Source: Sulfitobacter donghicola DSW-25 = KCTC 12864 = JCM 14565
Lineage (GTDB): Bacteria > Pseudomonadota > Alphaproteobacteria > Rhodobacterales > Rhodobacteraceae
Direction of reading: 5' to 3'
DNA length: 64,000 nt
Assembly: GCF_000622405.1 (NCBI RefSeq)
Contig: NZ_JASF01000005.1
Coordinates: 806,001 to 870,000, forward strand
The position numbers and the translations under genes were made by a program. Shown piece by piece: positions 36,415-46,095 of the stretch. Below the pieces are notes generated by a model, which saw only the letters and a list, made by a program, of their open reading frames with translations, made no database searches and was not told the DNA's origin. The stretch's first letter is position 1; each line of letters begins with the position of its first letter.

Positions 36415-39189
36415 GTGAGCAACCAAGACAACAAAAGCTCAACCGAGGCCCGTAAACCTCGGTTGAGCGCTGCCGCGTCTGATATCTACGATCACGAAGC
36501 TATCGACGCACAAATCGCGCAGGCCGCATCCGCGAATAATGATCCAGCCGCGATTCGCTCCGAAACTGTGAAAATTCTGCAAGGCGTCCAAAAAAACGGC
36601 CGTAGTATTATTGCCGAAGCTTTTGCGAAAAATCCGTTTGATGCTGAGGCCATGACGGCCTCTTACACCTATCTAACGGACGGGATGGTGAAATCCGTTC
36701 TCAAGGTCGCCACCAGCCACCTTCACCCCCCTGAAAAAAACGCCGATCCGCTGAGTGTGATTGGCGTGGGCGGGTATGGGCGCGGTGAAATGGCCCCTTT
36801 TTCCGATGTGGACCTTTTATTCTTAGTACCAGCCAAGATCACCCCATGGGCAAGCAGCGTCATCGAAACCATGCTCTACATGCTTTGGGATCTTAAGCTG
36901 AAGGTTGGTCACTCTAGCCGCACCATTCGTGATTGCGTGCAACTGGCTAACGAGGATTTCACAATCCAGACCGCCCTTTTAGAGCAACGCTATATTTGTG
37001 GTGACCAGCCGTTAGCCCAGAAATTGGATAACACGCTAAAGCGCGATTTGTTCTCGGGATCGGGGCGCGAATTCATCGAAGCAAAACTGGCAGAACGCGA
37101 CGCCCGCCACCTAAAGCAGGGCCAACGCTATGTTGTTGAGCCAAACGTTAAGGAAGGCAAAGGCGGCTTGCGCGATCTACAATCGCTGTTTTGGATCGCA
37201 AAATACATCCACAAAGTGGAAGATGCTGGCGATCTGGTCGACGCTGGTGTCTTCAGCGCCGATGAATACCAGACCTTTAGTGAGGCCGAGAATTTCCTCT
37301 GGGCTGTCCGTGGTCACCTTCACCTTCTCAGCAATCGTGCAGCCGAACAACTGACCTTTGACATGCAAGTCAGCGTTGCCGAAGCCATGAATTATGAAGA
37401 TCGCGAAGGGCGCCGCGGCGTCGAAGTCTTTATGCAGGCGTTTTTCCGGCATGCGACTGTTGTGGGTGATTTGACCCGTATCTTCCTCACCAAACTGGAA
37501 GATATGCATGTCAAATCCGAACCCTTGTTAGAGCGTCTTTTCCGGCGCAAACCTCGGGTCAAAAAGGGGTATTCAGTCACCCATAACCGCATTTCGATCC
37601 CCGATACTGATACCTTCCTTAGTGATCCCATAAACCTGCTGCGCCTGTTCGAAGAAGCCCTGCGCACAGGCATGCTGATACACCCAGATGCGATGCGCAC
37701 CGTAAAAGCGAACCTTCATTTAATCGACGATAAGGTCCGCAATACCCCCGAGGCCCAGCGCATTTTCCTTGATCTATTGCTGAAACACGGCAATCCGGAA
37801 CGCGCATTGCGTCGTATGAATGAACTGGGTGTTCTTTCCGCGTTTATTCCTGAATTCGAACCGATTGTGGCGATGATGCAATTCAATATGTATCACAGCT
37901 ATACGGTTGATGAGCACACGATCCAGACCATCGCAAACCTTGCGATGATCGAAAAGAACGAGCTGGAAGAAGAGCTGCCTGTGGCCTCTTCGATCCTCGC
38001 ACGTGGGGTGAACCGCAAAATTCTATATGTTGCCCTGCTCTTGCATGATATCGGCAAAGGCCGCCGCGAAGACCATTCGGTCCTTGGTGCGCAGATCGTC
38101 CGCAAGGTTGCGCCGCGGCTTGGGTTAAAGCAAGACGAAGTTGACACCGTTGAATGGCTGGTCCGCTATCACCTGTTGATGTCGGATATGGCGCAAAAAC
38201 GGGATATCGCAGATCCGCGAACAGTTCGGGATTTTGCCAAGGCGGTTCAAACGGTCAAGCGGCTCGATTTACTTTGTGTGCTGACGGTCTGTGACATTCG
38301 GGGCGTTGGCCCTGATACATGGAACAACTGGAAGGCTGTTTTGATCCGTGCGCTGTATCGCCAAACCGAACGTGCGCTGGAAACGGGTCTCGAAGATCTG
38401 AACCGCCAGAACCGTGGAACCGAGGCGAAAAAGGCGCTGCGCGAAGCTTTGCCAGATTGGCCGAAGAAAGCGCTCAAGGAAGAAACCTCCCGATATTACG
38501 ATCCGTATTGGCAGGGGCTGCATGTTACCGCCCATGTGGCGTTTGCAAAGATGTTCCGTGATATCGACGAGAGTGTCATCAATATTGATCTGCACCCCGA
38601 CGAAGACCGCGACGCGACCCGCGCCTGTTTCGTTATGCCTGATCACCACGGTATCTTTAGCCGCCTCACGGGCGCTTTGGCTTTGGTGGGGGCGAATGTC
38701 GTTGATGCGCGCAGTTATACAACCAAAGACGGCTATGTGACCGATGCGTTCTGGATTCAGGATGCAGATGGCAATGCCTATGAGGCCTCAAAACTGCCCC
38801 GACTGCGCCAGATGATCGAGAAAACACTGCTGGGCGAGGTGATCGCGCGCGATGCGCTTAAATCCCGTGACAAGGTCAAAAAGCGCGAGAAAGCGTTCAG
38901 GGTTCCGACCTCGATCAGCTTTGATAACGAAGGCTCAGAGATTTATACAATCATCGAAGTCGATACACGCGATCGGCCGGGCCTATTGTATGATTTGGCA
39001 CGTACCCTAGCCGACATGAACGTCTATATCGCCAACGCAGTTATCGCGACCTACGGCGAACAGGTTGTCGATACCTTCTATGTAAAAGACATGTTCGGGC
39101 TAAAGTACCACTCGGAAAGCAAACAAAAAACACTAGAGAAAAAGCTGCGCCAAGCCATCACAGAGGGTGTCGAGCGCGCTGACCACTAG
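36415..39189 (+). CDS. glnD: [Protein-PII] uridylyltransferase / uridylyl-removing enzyme
   Basis: Primary nitrogen sensor: modifies and de-modifies PII proteins in response to glutamine. 924 residues: nucleotidyltransferase domain (GVGGYGRGEMAPFSDVDLLFL, around residue 120), a helical linker, HD hydrolase domain (LLHDIGKGRREDHS, around 545), and two C-terminal ACT domains (PDHHGIFSRLTGAL and DRPGLLYDLARTL) that bind glutamine. GTG start at 36415, 8 bp after the lpoA-like stop, so possibly cotranscribed. Confidence 0.96.
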   Translation: MSNQDNKSSTEARKPRLSAAASDIYDHEAIDAQIAQAASANNDPAAIRSETVKILQGVQKNGRSIIAEAFAKNPFDAEAMTASYTYLTDGMVKSVLKVATSHLHPPEKNADPLSVIGVGGYGRGEMAPFSDVDLLFLVPAKITPWASSVIETMLYMLWDLKLKVGHSSRTIRDCVQLANEDFTIQTALLEQRYICGDQPLAQKLDNTLKRDLFSGSGREFIEAKLAERDARHLKQGQRYVVEPNVKEGKGGLRDLQSLFWIAKYIHKVEDAGDLVDAGVFSADEYQTFSEAENFLWAVRGHLHLLSNRAAEQLTFDMQVSVAEAMNYEDREGRRGVEVFMQAFFRHATVVGDLTRIFLTKLEDMHVKSEPLLERLFRRKPRVKKGYSVTHNRISIPDTDTFLSDPINLLRLFEEALRTGMLIHPDAMRTVKANLHLIDDKVRNTPEAQRIFLDLLLKHGNPERALRRMNELGVLSAFIPEFEPIVAMMQFNMYHSYTVDEHTIQTIANLAMIEKNELEEELPVASSILARGVNRKILYVALLLHDIGKGRREDHSVLGAQIVRKVAPRLGLKQDEVDTVEWLVRYHLLMSDMAQKRDIADPRTVRDFAKAVQTVKRLDLLCVLTVCDIRGVGPDTWNNWKAVLIRALYRQTERALETGLEDLNRQNRGTEAKKALREALPDWPKKALKEETSRYYDPYWQGLHVTAHVAFAKMFRDIDESVINIDLHPDEDRDATRACFVMPDHHGIFSRLTGALALVGANVVDARSYTTKDGYVTDAFWIQDADGNAYEASKLPRLRQMIEKTLLGEVIARDALKSRDKVKKREKAFRVPTSISFDNEGSEIYTIIEVDTRDRPGLLYDLARTLADMNVYIANAVIATYGEQVVDTFYVKDMFGLKYHSESKQKTLEKKLRQAITEGVERADH

Positions 39190-39338
39190 CCCTGCGCACA
39201 CACAGCTGCTGATTGGTTGGGCGGGGTTTAACCGACAGGGGATTGCGTTAACGCTAAGGCGCAGAGGCAAAAGACATTTGCACTGGCCGCATGCAATCGC
39301 TACGCCACAGTGTATTCGGAACAAAAGGCACACAGACC

Positions 39339-40883
39339 ATGAAACCTATCCGCCTGATGACCGGCTTTTTCACCGTAGGTGTTTGGACCCTGCTAAGCCG
39401 CGTTCTGGGCTTTATCCGCGAAGTCATGATCCTGTCTTTGATCGGGCCTGGTCCGATGATGGATGCATTTGTTGCGGCGTTTCGTCTGCCCAATATGTTT
39501 CGCCGTTTCTTTGCCGAAGGGGCGTTTAACGCGGCCTTTGTCCCGATGTTTTCCAAACGGCTTGAAGGAAACGAAGGCGCGCCCGAGTTTGCGCAAAACG
39601 CCTTTGCGGGGTTATTCTTTGTTGTGACCGTTCTGACGGCCTTGGGCATGGTGTTTATGCCTGGGCTGGTATGGCTCACCGCTGAAGGGTTTTCGCAGGA
39701 TGGCCGTTTTGATGTAACCGTCGACTTTGGGCGCATAGTCTTTCCCTACATCTTGTTCATGTCCTTGTCGGCCTTGTTCTCGGGTATCTTAAACGCCACG
39801 GGGCGTTTTGCGGTTGCTGCTGCGGCGCCTGTTTTGCTGAATATCTTTGTCATCTCGGCCCTAACCATTGCCGCGCTCACGGGAAGTGAAGCGATCAACT
39901 GGTTGATCTGGGCTATTCCAGTTGCGGGGATGGCGCAGCTGGCACTTACGTGGCGTGCGGCCTCTCAGGCGGGGTTTTCCTTGCGGCCCAAACGCCCGCG
40001 CTGGAACAAAGATATGCGCGACCTTGTCGTCATCGCCCTGCCCGCGGCGCTGGCCTCGGGTGTGATGCAGATCAACCTTGTGGTGGGGCAATTGGTTGCC
40101 TCGCAATATGAAAACGCGGTGAGCTGGCTTTTTGCTGCGGATCGCCTTTATCAGCTTCCATTGGGTGTTGTGGGGATCGCGGTTGGGATTGTCCTGCTGC
40201 CTGACCTGTCCCGCCGCCTACGCGCAGGCGATGACGCAGGCGCGCAAACCGCCCTTAGCCGCGCGGCTGAGATTTCTCTGGCGCTGACCATCCCTTCAGC
40301 CGTTGCGTTGATGGTAATCCCCCTCACGCTGGTGTCGGTTTTGTTTGAGCGCGGCGCCTCTGGCACGGATGACAGCGCAGCCATCGCAACCGCTGTGATG
40401 ATCTATGGTCTTGGCCTACCCGCGTTTGTACTGCAAAAAATTGTGCAGCCCTTGTATTTCGCACGTGAAGACACGCGCCGCCCCTTCTATTTCGCTTTGG
40501 TTGCGATGGTCATTAATGCTGGCCTTGCTGTGGGGCTGGCGCCCCTTGCTGACTGGCTTGCCCCAGCAATTGCCGCCACGGTTGCGGGTTGGGCAATGTA
40601 TGGTCTTTTGGCCCTCGGTGCGCGTGGGTTCGGAGAAGCGGCCCGCGTCGATGCCCGTTTTCGAAATCGCATTTGGCGCATTGTCGCCGCATCCGTGCTG
40701 ATGGGCATCGCGCTGTGGTTCCTTAATACCCAGCTGACACCATTGCTTTCGCTCCCGTGGTGGCGCGGCATTGGGTTGCTGATCCTGCTGACCATCGGGG
40801 CTATCGTCTATTTCGGCAGCGGTCAGATGTTGGGCGCGTTCAAATTGGCCGAATTCAAAGCCGCGATGCGCAGAGGCCGCTAA
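39339..40883 (+). CDS. murJ: Lipid II flippase MurJ
   Basis: Moves undecaprenyl-linked peptidoglycan precursor across the inner membrane. 514 residues, about 14 hydrophobic helices. MviN/MurJ hallmarks are VWTLLSRVLGFIREVMIL at the start, FRLPNMFRRFFAEGAFNAAF, and ASQYENAVSWLFAADRLYQLPLG around the centre. ATG at 39339 after an AAAAGG. It follows glnD after a 149-bp gap with no other gene visible. Its stop interlocks with that of the convergent rhomboid gene (40880-40883). Confidence 0.95.
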   Translation: MKPIRLMTGFFTVGVWTLLSRVLGFIREVMILSLIGPGPMMDAFVAAFRLPNMFRRFFAEGAFNAAFVPMFSKRLEGNEGAPEFAQNAFAGLFFVVTVLTALGMVFMPGLVWLTAEGFSQDGRFDVTVDFGRIVFPYILFMSLSALFSGILNATGRFAVAAAAPVLLNIFVISALTIAALTGSEAINWLIWAIPVAGMAQLALTWRAASQAGFSLRPKRPRWNKDMRDLVVIALPAALASGVMQINLVVGQLVASQYENAVSWLFAADRLYQLPLGVVGIAVGIVLLPDLSRRLRAGDDAGAQTALSRAAEISLALTIPSAVALMVIPLTLVSVLFERGASGTDDSAAIATAVMIYGLGLPAFVLQKIVQPLYFAREDTRRPFYFALVAMVINAGLAVGLAPLADWLAPAIAATVAGWAMYGLLALGARGFGEAARVDARFRNRIWRIVAASVLMGIALWFLNTQLTPLLSLPWWRGIGLLILLTIGAIVYFGSGQMLGAFKLAEFKAAMRRGR

Positions 40884-41575
40884 CGCTGGCGCATTTTGCG
40901 CAGGATGCGTGCCCATTCACCGGGCGCGCAAAGGAAGCTTAGAAAGAATCCGCAAACAAACCCCGAAAACTCGGCAACCCAACCATAGCCAACCGATGAA
41001 AACAGGCTCCAAACCAGTTGCAGCCCCATGAGCATCGCAATCAAGCTAAAGGCCTGCATTTGTTGACCACCCGTTGCGCCTAACCTGCGCCACATCAAAA
41101 AGCTGTATCCGCCAATCAGGCCATAGACGGAAGGGTAAGCCCCAACCAGCCAAACGGGATCGTCCAACAGCAACGCATAAACCAGCGCTCCGCCGATCCC
41201 AGACATGACAAAGAGGAAAACCATGGCAAATGGGCCCATGACTTCGGCGGCGAGCTTGCCCAGCGCCAACATCAGGACAATCGCGATCAACGCGTGGGTA
41301 AAGCTAAGGTGGATAAACGGATAGGTTACAAACCGCGCTAAATGTTCTGGTGCCCAATAGCCTTGCGCCAGCATGGCATCAAACAAGTCGCCCGAAAAAC
41401 CCCAGTCGCGGACCAGCCCCAGCCGCCAGCCAATAGCCTCTGGCCCACCGACCAAACCTGCCTCGGCCGCGGTCAGTGTGAGTTCGATCCCCGCCATGAT
41501 CAGAAACAAGATCACAACAACAACTGGCATAGCGTTAAAGGGGGATTCAAATTCGGTTTCGTGCTCATCTGACAT
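40880..41575 (-). CDS. Rhomboid-family membrane protein, predicted inactive
   Basis: A 231-residue six-helix protein with the rhomboid fold: membrane segment 1 at about 16-36, and the first His-containing loop HLSFTHALIAIVLMLALGKL. In the catalytic helix the GxSG serine is replaced by Tyr147 (VGAYPSVYGLIGG aligned to GLSGVVYALMG of GlpG), and the catalytic His of the last helix is replaced by Glu202 (AEFSGFVCG versus AHIAGLAVG). Without Ser and His it cannot be a protease. Start at 41575; the longer frame from 41659 overlaps the trpS upstream region. Divergent from trpS. Confidence 0.85.
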   Translation of the reverse strand: MSDEHETEFESPFNAMPVVVVILFLIMAGIELTLTAAEAGLVGGPEAIGWRLGLVRDWGFSGDLFDAMLAQGYWAPEHLARFVTYPFIHLSFTHALIAIVLMLALGKLAAEVMGPFAMVFLFVMSGIGGALVYALLLDDPVWLVGAYPSVYGLIGGYSFLMWRRLGATGGQQMQAFSLIAMLMGLQLVWSLFSSVGYGWVAEFSGFVCGFFLSFLCAPGEWARILRKMRQR

Positions 41576-41662
41576 AGGTCGGCCTTTAGGTCTGGTTGAC
41601 GGGACGTGGTGCCATGGGTAAGCCCAACACAACAGCATATCCAGCCCCAACCGGAGCATCCC

Positions 41663-42688
41663 ATGACCGAGACCACATTCACCCCCCGCGTCTTTTCAGG
41701 TATCCAGCCCTCTGGTGGCCTGACTTTGGGGAATTATCTGGGCGCAATTAAACGATTTGTGGACATGCAGGATCAGGGTGACTTCCAGACCGTCTATTGC
41801 ATGGTTGATCTACATGCGATCACAGCCAAGCTGCTGGACCCTGCGACCTTGCGCCACAATACCCGCGAATTGGCGGCGGGCTTTATCGCCTCTGGCATCT
41901 CGCCCGAGAAATCCATCTTGATCAACCAATCCCAAGTGCCCGAGCACGCCCAGCTTGCGTGGATATTCAACTGCGTTGCGCGCATGGGCTGGATGGGGCG
42001 CATGACCCAGTGGAAAGACAAGTCTGGCAAAAACGCCGAGGCCGCCTCTCTTGGGCTATTTGCCTACCCTGCGTTGATGGCCGCAGACATCCTGATTTAC
42101 CACGCCACGCACGTGCCAGTGGGCGAGGACCAGAAACAGCACCTAGAGCTGACGCGCGATATCGCCGCGAAATTCAACCATGACTACGGCGTTGATTTCT
42201 TTCCAATCACCGAACCCGTGATCGAAGGCGCGGCAACGCGTGTGATGTCACTGCGGGATGGCTCAAAGAAGATGTCGAAATCTGATCCGTCAGATGCAAG
42301 CCGCATCAACATGACCGATGATGCAGACACCATCGCCAAGAAAATCCGCAAGGCCAAGACAGATCCAGATGCCCTGCCCTCGGAAGTGGACGGTCTGAAG
42401 GACCGCCCAGATGCGCGCAATCTGGTAAACATCTATGCTGCGCTGAACGAGCAAACCGTTGAACAGGCCTTGGCTGATGTTGGCGGCCAGCAGTTTGGCA
42501 CGTTCAAACCTGCCTTGGCAGAGCTGGCTGTGGCCAAACTGGCCCCGATCTCAACCGAGATGGCCCGCCTGATGAATGACCCTGCCGAAATTGATCGGCT
42601 ACTGGCAAAAGGTGCCTTGCAAGCGCGTGAGATCACCGAGCCCGTTCTCAAGAAAACATATGAAATCGTTGGCATGGTGGGCTTTTAA
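41663..42688 (+). CDS. trpS: Tryptophan--tRNA ligase
   Basis: Class I aminoacyl-tRNA synthetase, 341 residues. The HIGH-type motif appears as [22 protein letters not shown] as [10 protein letters not shown], and the specificity segment as [17 protein letters not shown] at 41663 follows CCGGAG. The longer frame from 41606 is not needed. A terminator follows. Confidence 0.97.
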   Translation: MTETTFTPRVFSGIQPSGGLTLGNYLGAIKRFVDMQDQGDFQTVYCMVDLHAITAKLLDPATLRHNTRELAAGFIASGISPEKSILINQSQVPEHAQLAWIFNCVARMGWMGRMTQWKDKSGKNAEAASLGLFAYPALMAADILIYHATHVPVGEDQKQHLELTRDIAAKFNHDYGVDFFPITEPVIEGAATRVMSLRDGSKKMSKSDPSDASRINMTDDADTIAKKIRKAKTDPDALPSEVDGLKDRPDARNLVNIYAALNEQTVEQALADVGGQQFGTFKPALAELAVAKLAPISTEMARLMNDPAEIDRLLAKGALQAREITEPVLKKTYEIVGMVGF

Positions 42689-42699
42689 GCCCAGCTGCT

Positions 42700-42730
42700 A
42701 AAGCCGTCATAAACTGGCGGCTTTTCTATT
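42700..42730 (+). terminator. Intrinsic terminator after trpS
   Basis: Stem AAAGCCG (42700-42706) with CGGCTTT (42718-42724), 11-nt loop, followed by TTTTCTATTTG. It starts 12 bp after the trpS stop. The rest of the gap to 42916 shows no gene. Confidence 0.7.
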
Positions 42731-42916
42731 TGTTGGGCCTTTGCTGCGGATGGCGAACATCTGCATCGCTTTCGCGCTCCCGTGGCTGCGGGGCTGAAGC
42801 AATCCTGCCTTGGTAAGCGCCTGCTGCTCTGTTCCGGCTTTGGCCGTCGGGGCGGCTTATACCGTGGACATTTCCGCTCGGCTTTGCCACCCTTCGCGTA
42901 AAAGAGGGAGCGCAAC

Positions 42917-44023
42917 ATGGCGACAGGTTTTTTCTGGGATGAACGTACGTTTTGGCACGCGGGCGGAAACTATGCAGCGACCCTACCTTTGGGTGGGCTG
43001 GTTCAACCTCTGGCCGCGGGCGGGCTACCTGAAAGCGCTGAAACTAAAAGGCGCTTCAAGAATTTGATGGATGTGACAGGCCTATCCGCCGAACTGGATA
43101 TGCGCAGCGCGCCTGCTGCCACTCACGAAGAGCTTTTGCGCGTTCACCCCGAAAGCTATCTGAGCAAGTTCAAACAGACCTCGGATAATGGCGGTGGCGA
43201 ATTGGGGCACCACGCCCCCTTTGCGCAAGACGGTTATGAAATCGCCACCCTGTCTGCGGGTTTGGCAACCGCGGCGGTTCGCGCGGTCGCAAGTGGCGAG
43301 TTGGACAATGCCTATTCACTCAGCCGCCCCCCTGGCCACCACTGTGAACCTGATAAACCCATGGGGTTTTGCCTGCTGGCCAATATTGCCATCGCGGTAA
43401 ATGCCGCGCAGGCCGAGGGACGGATCAAACGCGCTGCGATCCTTGACTGGGACGTTCATCATGGCAATGGCTCTGAGGCCGCGTTCTATGATCGCGACGA
43501 CGTGCTAACCATTTCGCTGCACCAAGAGGGGAACTACCCCCCTACCAGCGGCAAGCTACATGATCGCGGGACTGGCGCTGGTGAGGGTTTTAATCTCAAC
43601 CTCCCCCTTCCCGCTGGCACCGGACATGAAGGTTACTTGCACGCAATCGACACTGTGGTGATCCCCCAGATCAAAGCCTTTGCCCCCGATATGATCATAG
43701 TCGCTTGCGGTTACGATTGCGCAGCGCCCGATCCATTGGGGTCGATGCTGGCCATCGCGCAAACCTTTGGTGACATGACCGCACGGATCAAACAGGTCGC
43801 TGGCGAAGTCTGTGACGGCAAGATGGTGGTGGTCCATGAGGGTGGCTATTCCGAAGTATACGTGCCCTTCTGTGGTCACGCCGTGATGGAAGCCCTTAGC
43901 GGCAGCTCGATCAACGCCCCTGATCCCATGCACAAAAGCCTGACCATCCGCCAGCCGAACCCGCGTGTCGTAGCGTTCCAAAAAGAACTGATCGACGATT
44001 TAGCCAAAGAGTTGGACCTGTAA
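42917..44023 (+). CDS. Histone deacetylase family (class II) amidohydrolase
   Basis: A 368-residue zinc enzyme that removes acetyl groups from small amides or polyamines in bacteria. RPPGHHCEPDKPMGFCLLAN carries the tandem His, DWDVHHGNGSEAAFY gives zinc ligands Asp and His, and GYDCAAPDPLGSM gives the last Asp ligand. ATG at 42917 with GAGGGAG upstream. The downstream nitroreductase begins 4 bp after its stop, so the two share a transcript. The substrate is unknown; acetylpolyamine hydrolase is the nearest functional guess. Confidence 0.88.
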   Translation: MATGFFWDERTFWHAGGNYAATLPLGGLVQPLAAGGLPESAETKRRFKNLMDVTGLSAELDMRSAPAATHEELLRVHPESYLSKFKQTSDNGGGELGHHAPFAQDGYEIATLSAGLATAAVRAVASGELDNAYSLSRPPGHHCEPDKPMGFCLLANIAIAVNAAQAEGRIKRAAILDWDVHHGNGSEAAFYDRDDVLTISLHQEGNYPPTSGKLHDRGTGAGEGFNLNLPLPAGTGHEGYLHAIDTVVIPQIKAFAPDMIIVACGYDCAAPDPLGSMLAIAQTFGDMTARIKQVAGEVCDGKMVVVHEGGYSEVYVPFCGHAVMEALSGSSINAPDPMHKSLTIRQPNPRVVAFQKELIDDLAKELDL

Positions 44024-44027
44024 CACC

Positions 44028-44600
44028 ATGCCTACCCCTAACCCTGCCGCGCTCGACTTTCTGCTGACCCGTCGGTCCCGCCCTGCAAAAACCCTGACGA
44101 CCCCTGTGCCTGATCGCGACACGCTGATGCAGCTTTTGACGGCGGCATCGCGCACCCCAGATCATGGCATACTAGAGCCGTGGCGGTTCATCGTTATTGA
44201 TCAAGCGGCCATGGCGCCACTATCCGCCCTTGCAAAGGAGCGGGGCGGCGCGCTGAACCTAGAGCCTGAGCAGATCGTCAAAGGCTGTGCACAGTTCGAT
44301 CAGGGCAACCTTGCCGTCGCTGTCATCGAAGTGCAAAAAGAGTCCCCGAAAATTCCAACGCTGGAACAAACCTATAGCGTTGGCGCCGTTTGCTTGGCCT
44401 TGGTAAACGCAGCTCTTGCGGCTGGCTGGGGAGCGAACTGGTTAAGTGGCTGGGTCAGCCATGATAGAACCTTTATGGAAAAGGGCTTTGGCCTTGCCGC
44501 GCATGAACGTATCGCCGGCATCATTCACATCGGAACCGAGACAAGCACCCCGCCAGAACGACCACGCCCGAACGTTGAGGGGATAACATCATGGCTCTGA
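44028..44600 (+). CDS. Nitroreductase family protein (YdjA-like)
   Basis: A 190-residue FMN-dependent NAD(P)H oxidoreductase. It begins FLLTRRSRPAKTL with the FMN-binding Arg-Arg-Ser, has TPDHGILEPWRFIVID (flavin-site region of the YdjA subgroup), and ends RPRPNVEGI with the basic FMN-phosphate tail. Ten base pairs of its 3' end overlap the start of the EI24 gene. Physiological substrate not predictable. Confidence 0.86.
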   Translation: MPTPNPAALDFLLTRRSRPAKTLTTPVPDRDTLMQLLTAASRTPDHGILEPWRFIVIDQAAMAPLSALAKERGGALNLEPEQIVKGCAQFDQGNLAVAVIEVQKESPKIPTLEQTYSVGAVCLALVNAALAAGWGANWLSGWVSHDRTFMEKGFGLAAHERIAGIIHIGTETSTPPERPRPNVEGITSWL

Positions 44601-45328
44601 GTACGATTTTTTCGGCGTTCGGCCTCGCCTTGGGGCAATTGGGCGATCCCCGTTTTCGCAAGGTTCTTCTGTTGGGCATCGGTCTTACCCTTGCTCTGCT
44701 GATCGGGGCGGCCGCGGGTTTCGTCTGGCTCATTGATTGGCTTGCTGGCGAGAGCGTCTGGTTGCCAGTCCTCGGCGAAGTGAAGTGGTTGGATGATCTG
44801 TTCAGCTGGGGCGCGGGGGCGCTGCTGTTGATCTTGTCAATCTTCCTGATGATCCCTGTGGCATCGGCCATCACCTCGATGTTTCTGGATGATGTCGCAG
44901 ATGCTGTTGAGGCCGTTCATTATCCACATCTTTCGCAAAAGCCCCGGACACCGTTGTGGGAAGCCTTTCGCGATACCGTGAATTTTCTGGGTGTCATCGT
45001 GGCGGTGAACATCCTCGCCCTGATCCTATACGCCGCCTTTGCCCCCATCGCGCTGTTTATCTTTTGGGCCGTAAACGGCCTTTTATTGGGGCGAGAGTAT
45101 TACACCCTCGCCGCGATGCGCCGCGTGGGAAGGAAGCGCGCAAAAGAGCTGCGCCGCAAGAACTTTCTCACCATTTGGGCGGCTGGTACGTTGATGGCGA
45201 TGCCACTTTCCGTACCAATCCTGAACCTATTGGTACCGATCCTAGGTGCCGCTACGTTCACTCATCTATTTCAGATGCTTCCGCAGGGGCGCCCCGCCCC
45301 ACCCAGTTTTCCAGATCATCCACGCTGA
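44591..45328 (+). CDS. EI24 (CysZ-like) domain membrane protein
   Basis: A 245-residue inner-membrane protein with about five hydrophobic segments (roughly 22-48, 75-97, 125-155, 185-215). The cytoplasmic loop LLGREYYTLAAMRRVGRKRAKELRRKN is typical of the EI24 family, some of which (CysZ) import sulfate. No cysteine-synthesis gene is nearby, so transport of sulfate is only a possibility. The last 71 bp overlap, in antisense, the DUF1467 gene. Confidence 0.82.
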   Translation: MALSTIFSAFGLALGQLGDPRFRKVLLLGIGLTLALLIGAAAGFVWLIDWLAGESVWLPVLGEVKWLDDLFSWGAGALLLILSIFLMIPVASAITSMFLDDVADAVEAVHYPHLSQKPRTPLWEAFRDTVNFLGVIVAVNILALILYAAFAPIALFIFWAVNGLLLGREYYTLAAMRRVGRKRAKELRRKNFLTIWAAGTLMAMPLSVPILNLLVPILGAATFTHLFQMLPQGRPAPPSFPDHPR

Positions 45329-45554
45329 TCACGCCAGACAGGATGATCGCCACAAATGCCCCCCAAATTGCGAATGCAATCACGGTGCACCACAGCGCTT
45401 TCTTTCCTAGATGGTGATGTTCCGGAGCCCCCGCATGGGTCCCCGGCACAACGTCATCCAGATCGCCTTGGGTTTGGATCCTGATTGGCAGGATGATGAG
45501 GAACAGCATAAACCAAACAATGGCGAATAATACGATGGCTGAGACGGGTCCCAT
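45258..45554 (-). CDS. DUF1467 family membrane protein
   Basis: A 98-residue protein with two hydrophobic segments (about 5-24 and 54-75) separated by a polar loop (RIQTQGDLDDVVPGTHAGAP, then HHH), the characteristic pattern of DUF1467, found almost only in alphaproteobacteria. Function unknown. Usually next to mce, as here (3 bp apart, same strand). The C-terminal 23 codons overlap the convergent EI24 gene. Confidence 0.85.
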   Translation of the reverse strand: MGPVSAIVLFAIVWFMLFLIILPIRIQTQGDLDDVVPGTHAGAPEHHHLGKKALWCTVIAFAIWGAFVAIILSGVISVDDLENWVGRGAPAEASEIDE

Positions 45555-45557
45555 TCC

Positions 45558-45962
45558 TTAGACCTGCTCTAGTTCGACAAGCGCGCCGTTGAAGTCTTTC
45601 GGGTGAAGGAAGATCACCGGCTTGCCATGTGCGCCGATCTTTGGCTCTCCGTTCCCCAGAACACGCGCGCCTGTTTCTTTCAGGTGGTCGCGCGCTGCAA
45701 TGATGTCATCAACCTCGTAGCAGATGTGGTGAATCCCACCTGCAGGGTTTTTATCAAGAAACCCTTGGATGGGAGAGTTTTCACCCAGAGGATATAGCAA
45801 TTCAATCTTGGTATTTGGCAACTCGATGAAAATAACCGTCACGCCGTGATCGGGTTCATCCTGCGCTGGTCCGACATTGGCGCCCAGCGCGTTGCGGTAC
45901 TGGTCTGCTGCAGCTTCTAGGTCAGGTACCGCAATGGCCACATGGTTAAGACGTCCGATCAT
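45558..45962 (-). CDS. mce: Methylmalonyl-CoA epimerase
   Basis: Interconverts the (R) and (S) isomers of methylmalonyl-CoA in propionate metabolism. 134 residues, VOC fold: RLNHVAIAVPDL (metal His), GGIHHICYEVDDI (second His region) and FNGALVELEQ (Glu ligand). ATG at 45962 with GAGGAG upstream; the longer frame from 46022 is rejected. First gene of the mce-DUF1467 pair. The mutase genes are not in this window. Confidence 0.93.
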   Translation of the reverse strand: MIGRLNHVAIAVPDLEAAADQYRNALGANVGPAQDEPDHGVTVIFIELPNTKIELLYPLGENSPIQGFLDKNPAGGIHHICYEVDDIIAARDHLKETGARVLGNGEPKIGAHGKPVIFLHPKDFNGALVELEQV

Positions 45963-46095
45963 TATATTCTCCTCAGCGAATAGATTTCGCGCGTTTATGC
46001 GGTGCAAAAGAGATGGGCGCAATGCGACGTGTTAACTGTCTCTTAGTCATGGACCGATAACCATAAGAAAACTTTTAATGGAATCGGAGAGCATG

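Noticed and set aside
39245..39254. GCGTTAACGC palindrome upstream of murJ
   Set aside because: Ten base pairs is short enough to occur by chance and no other support was found.
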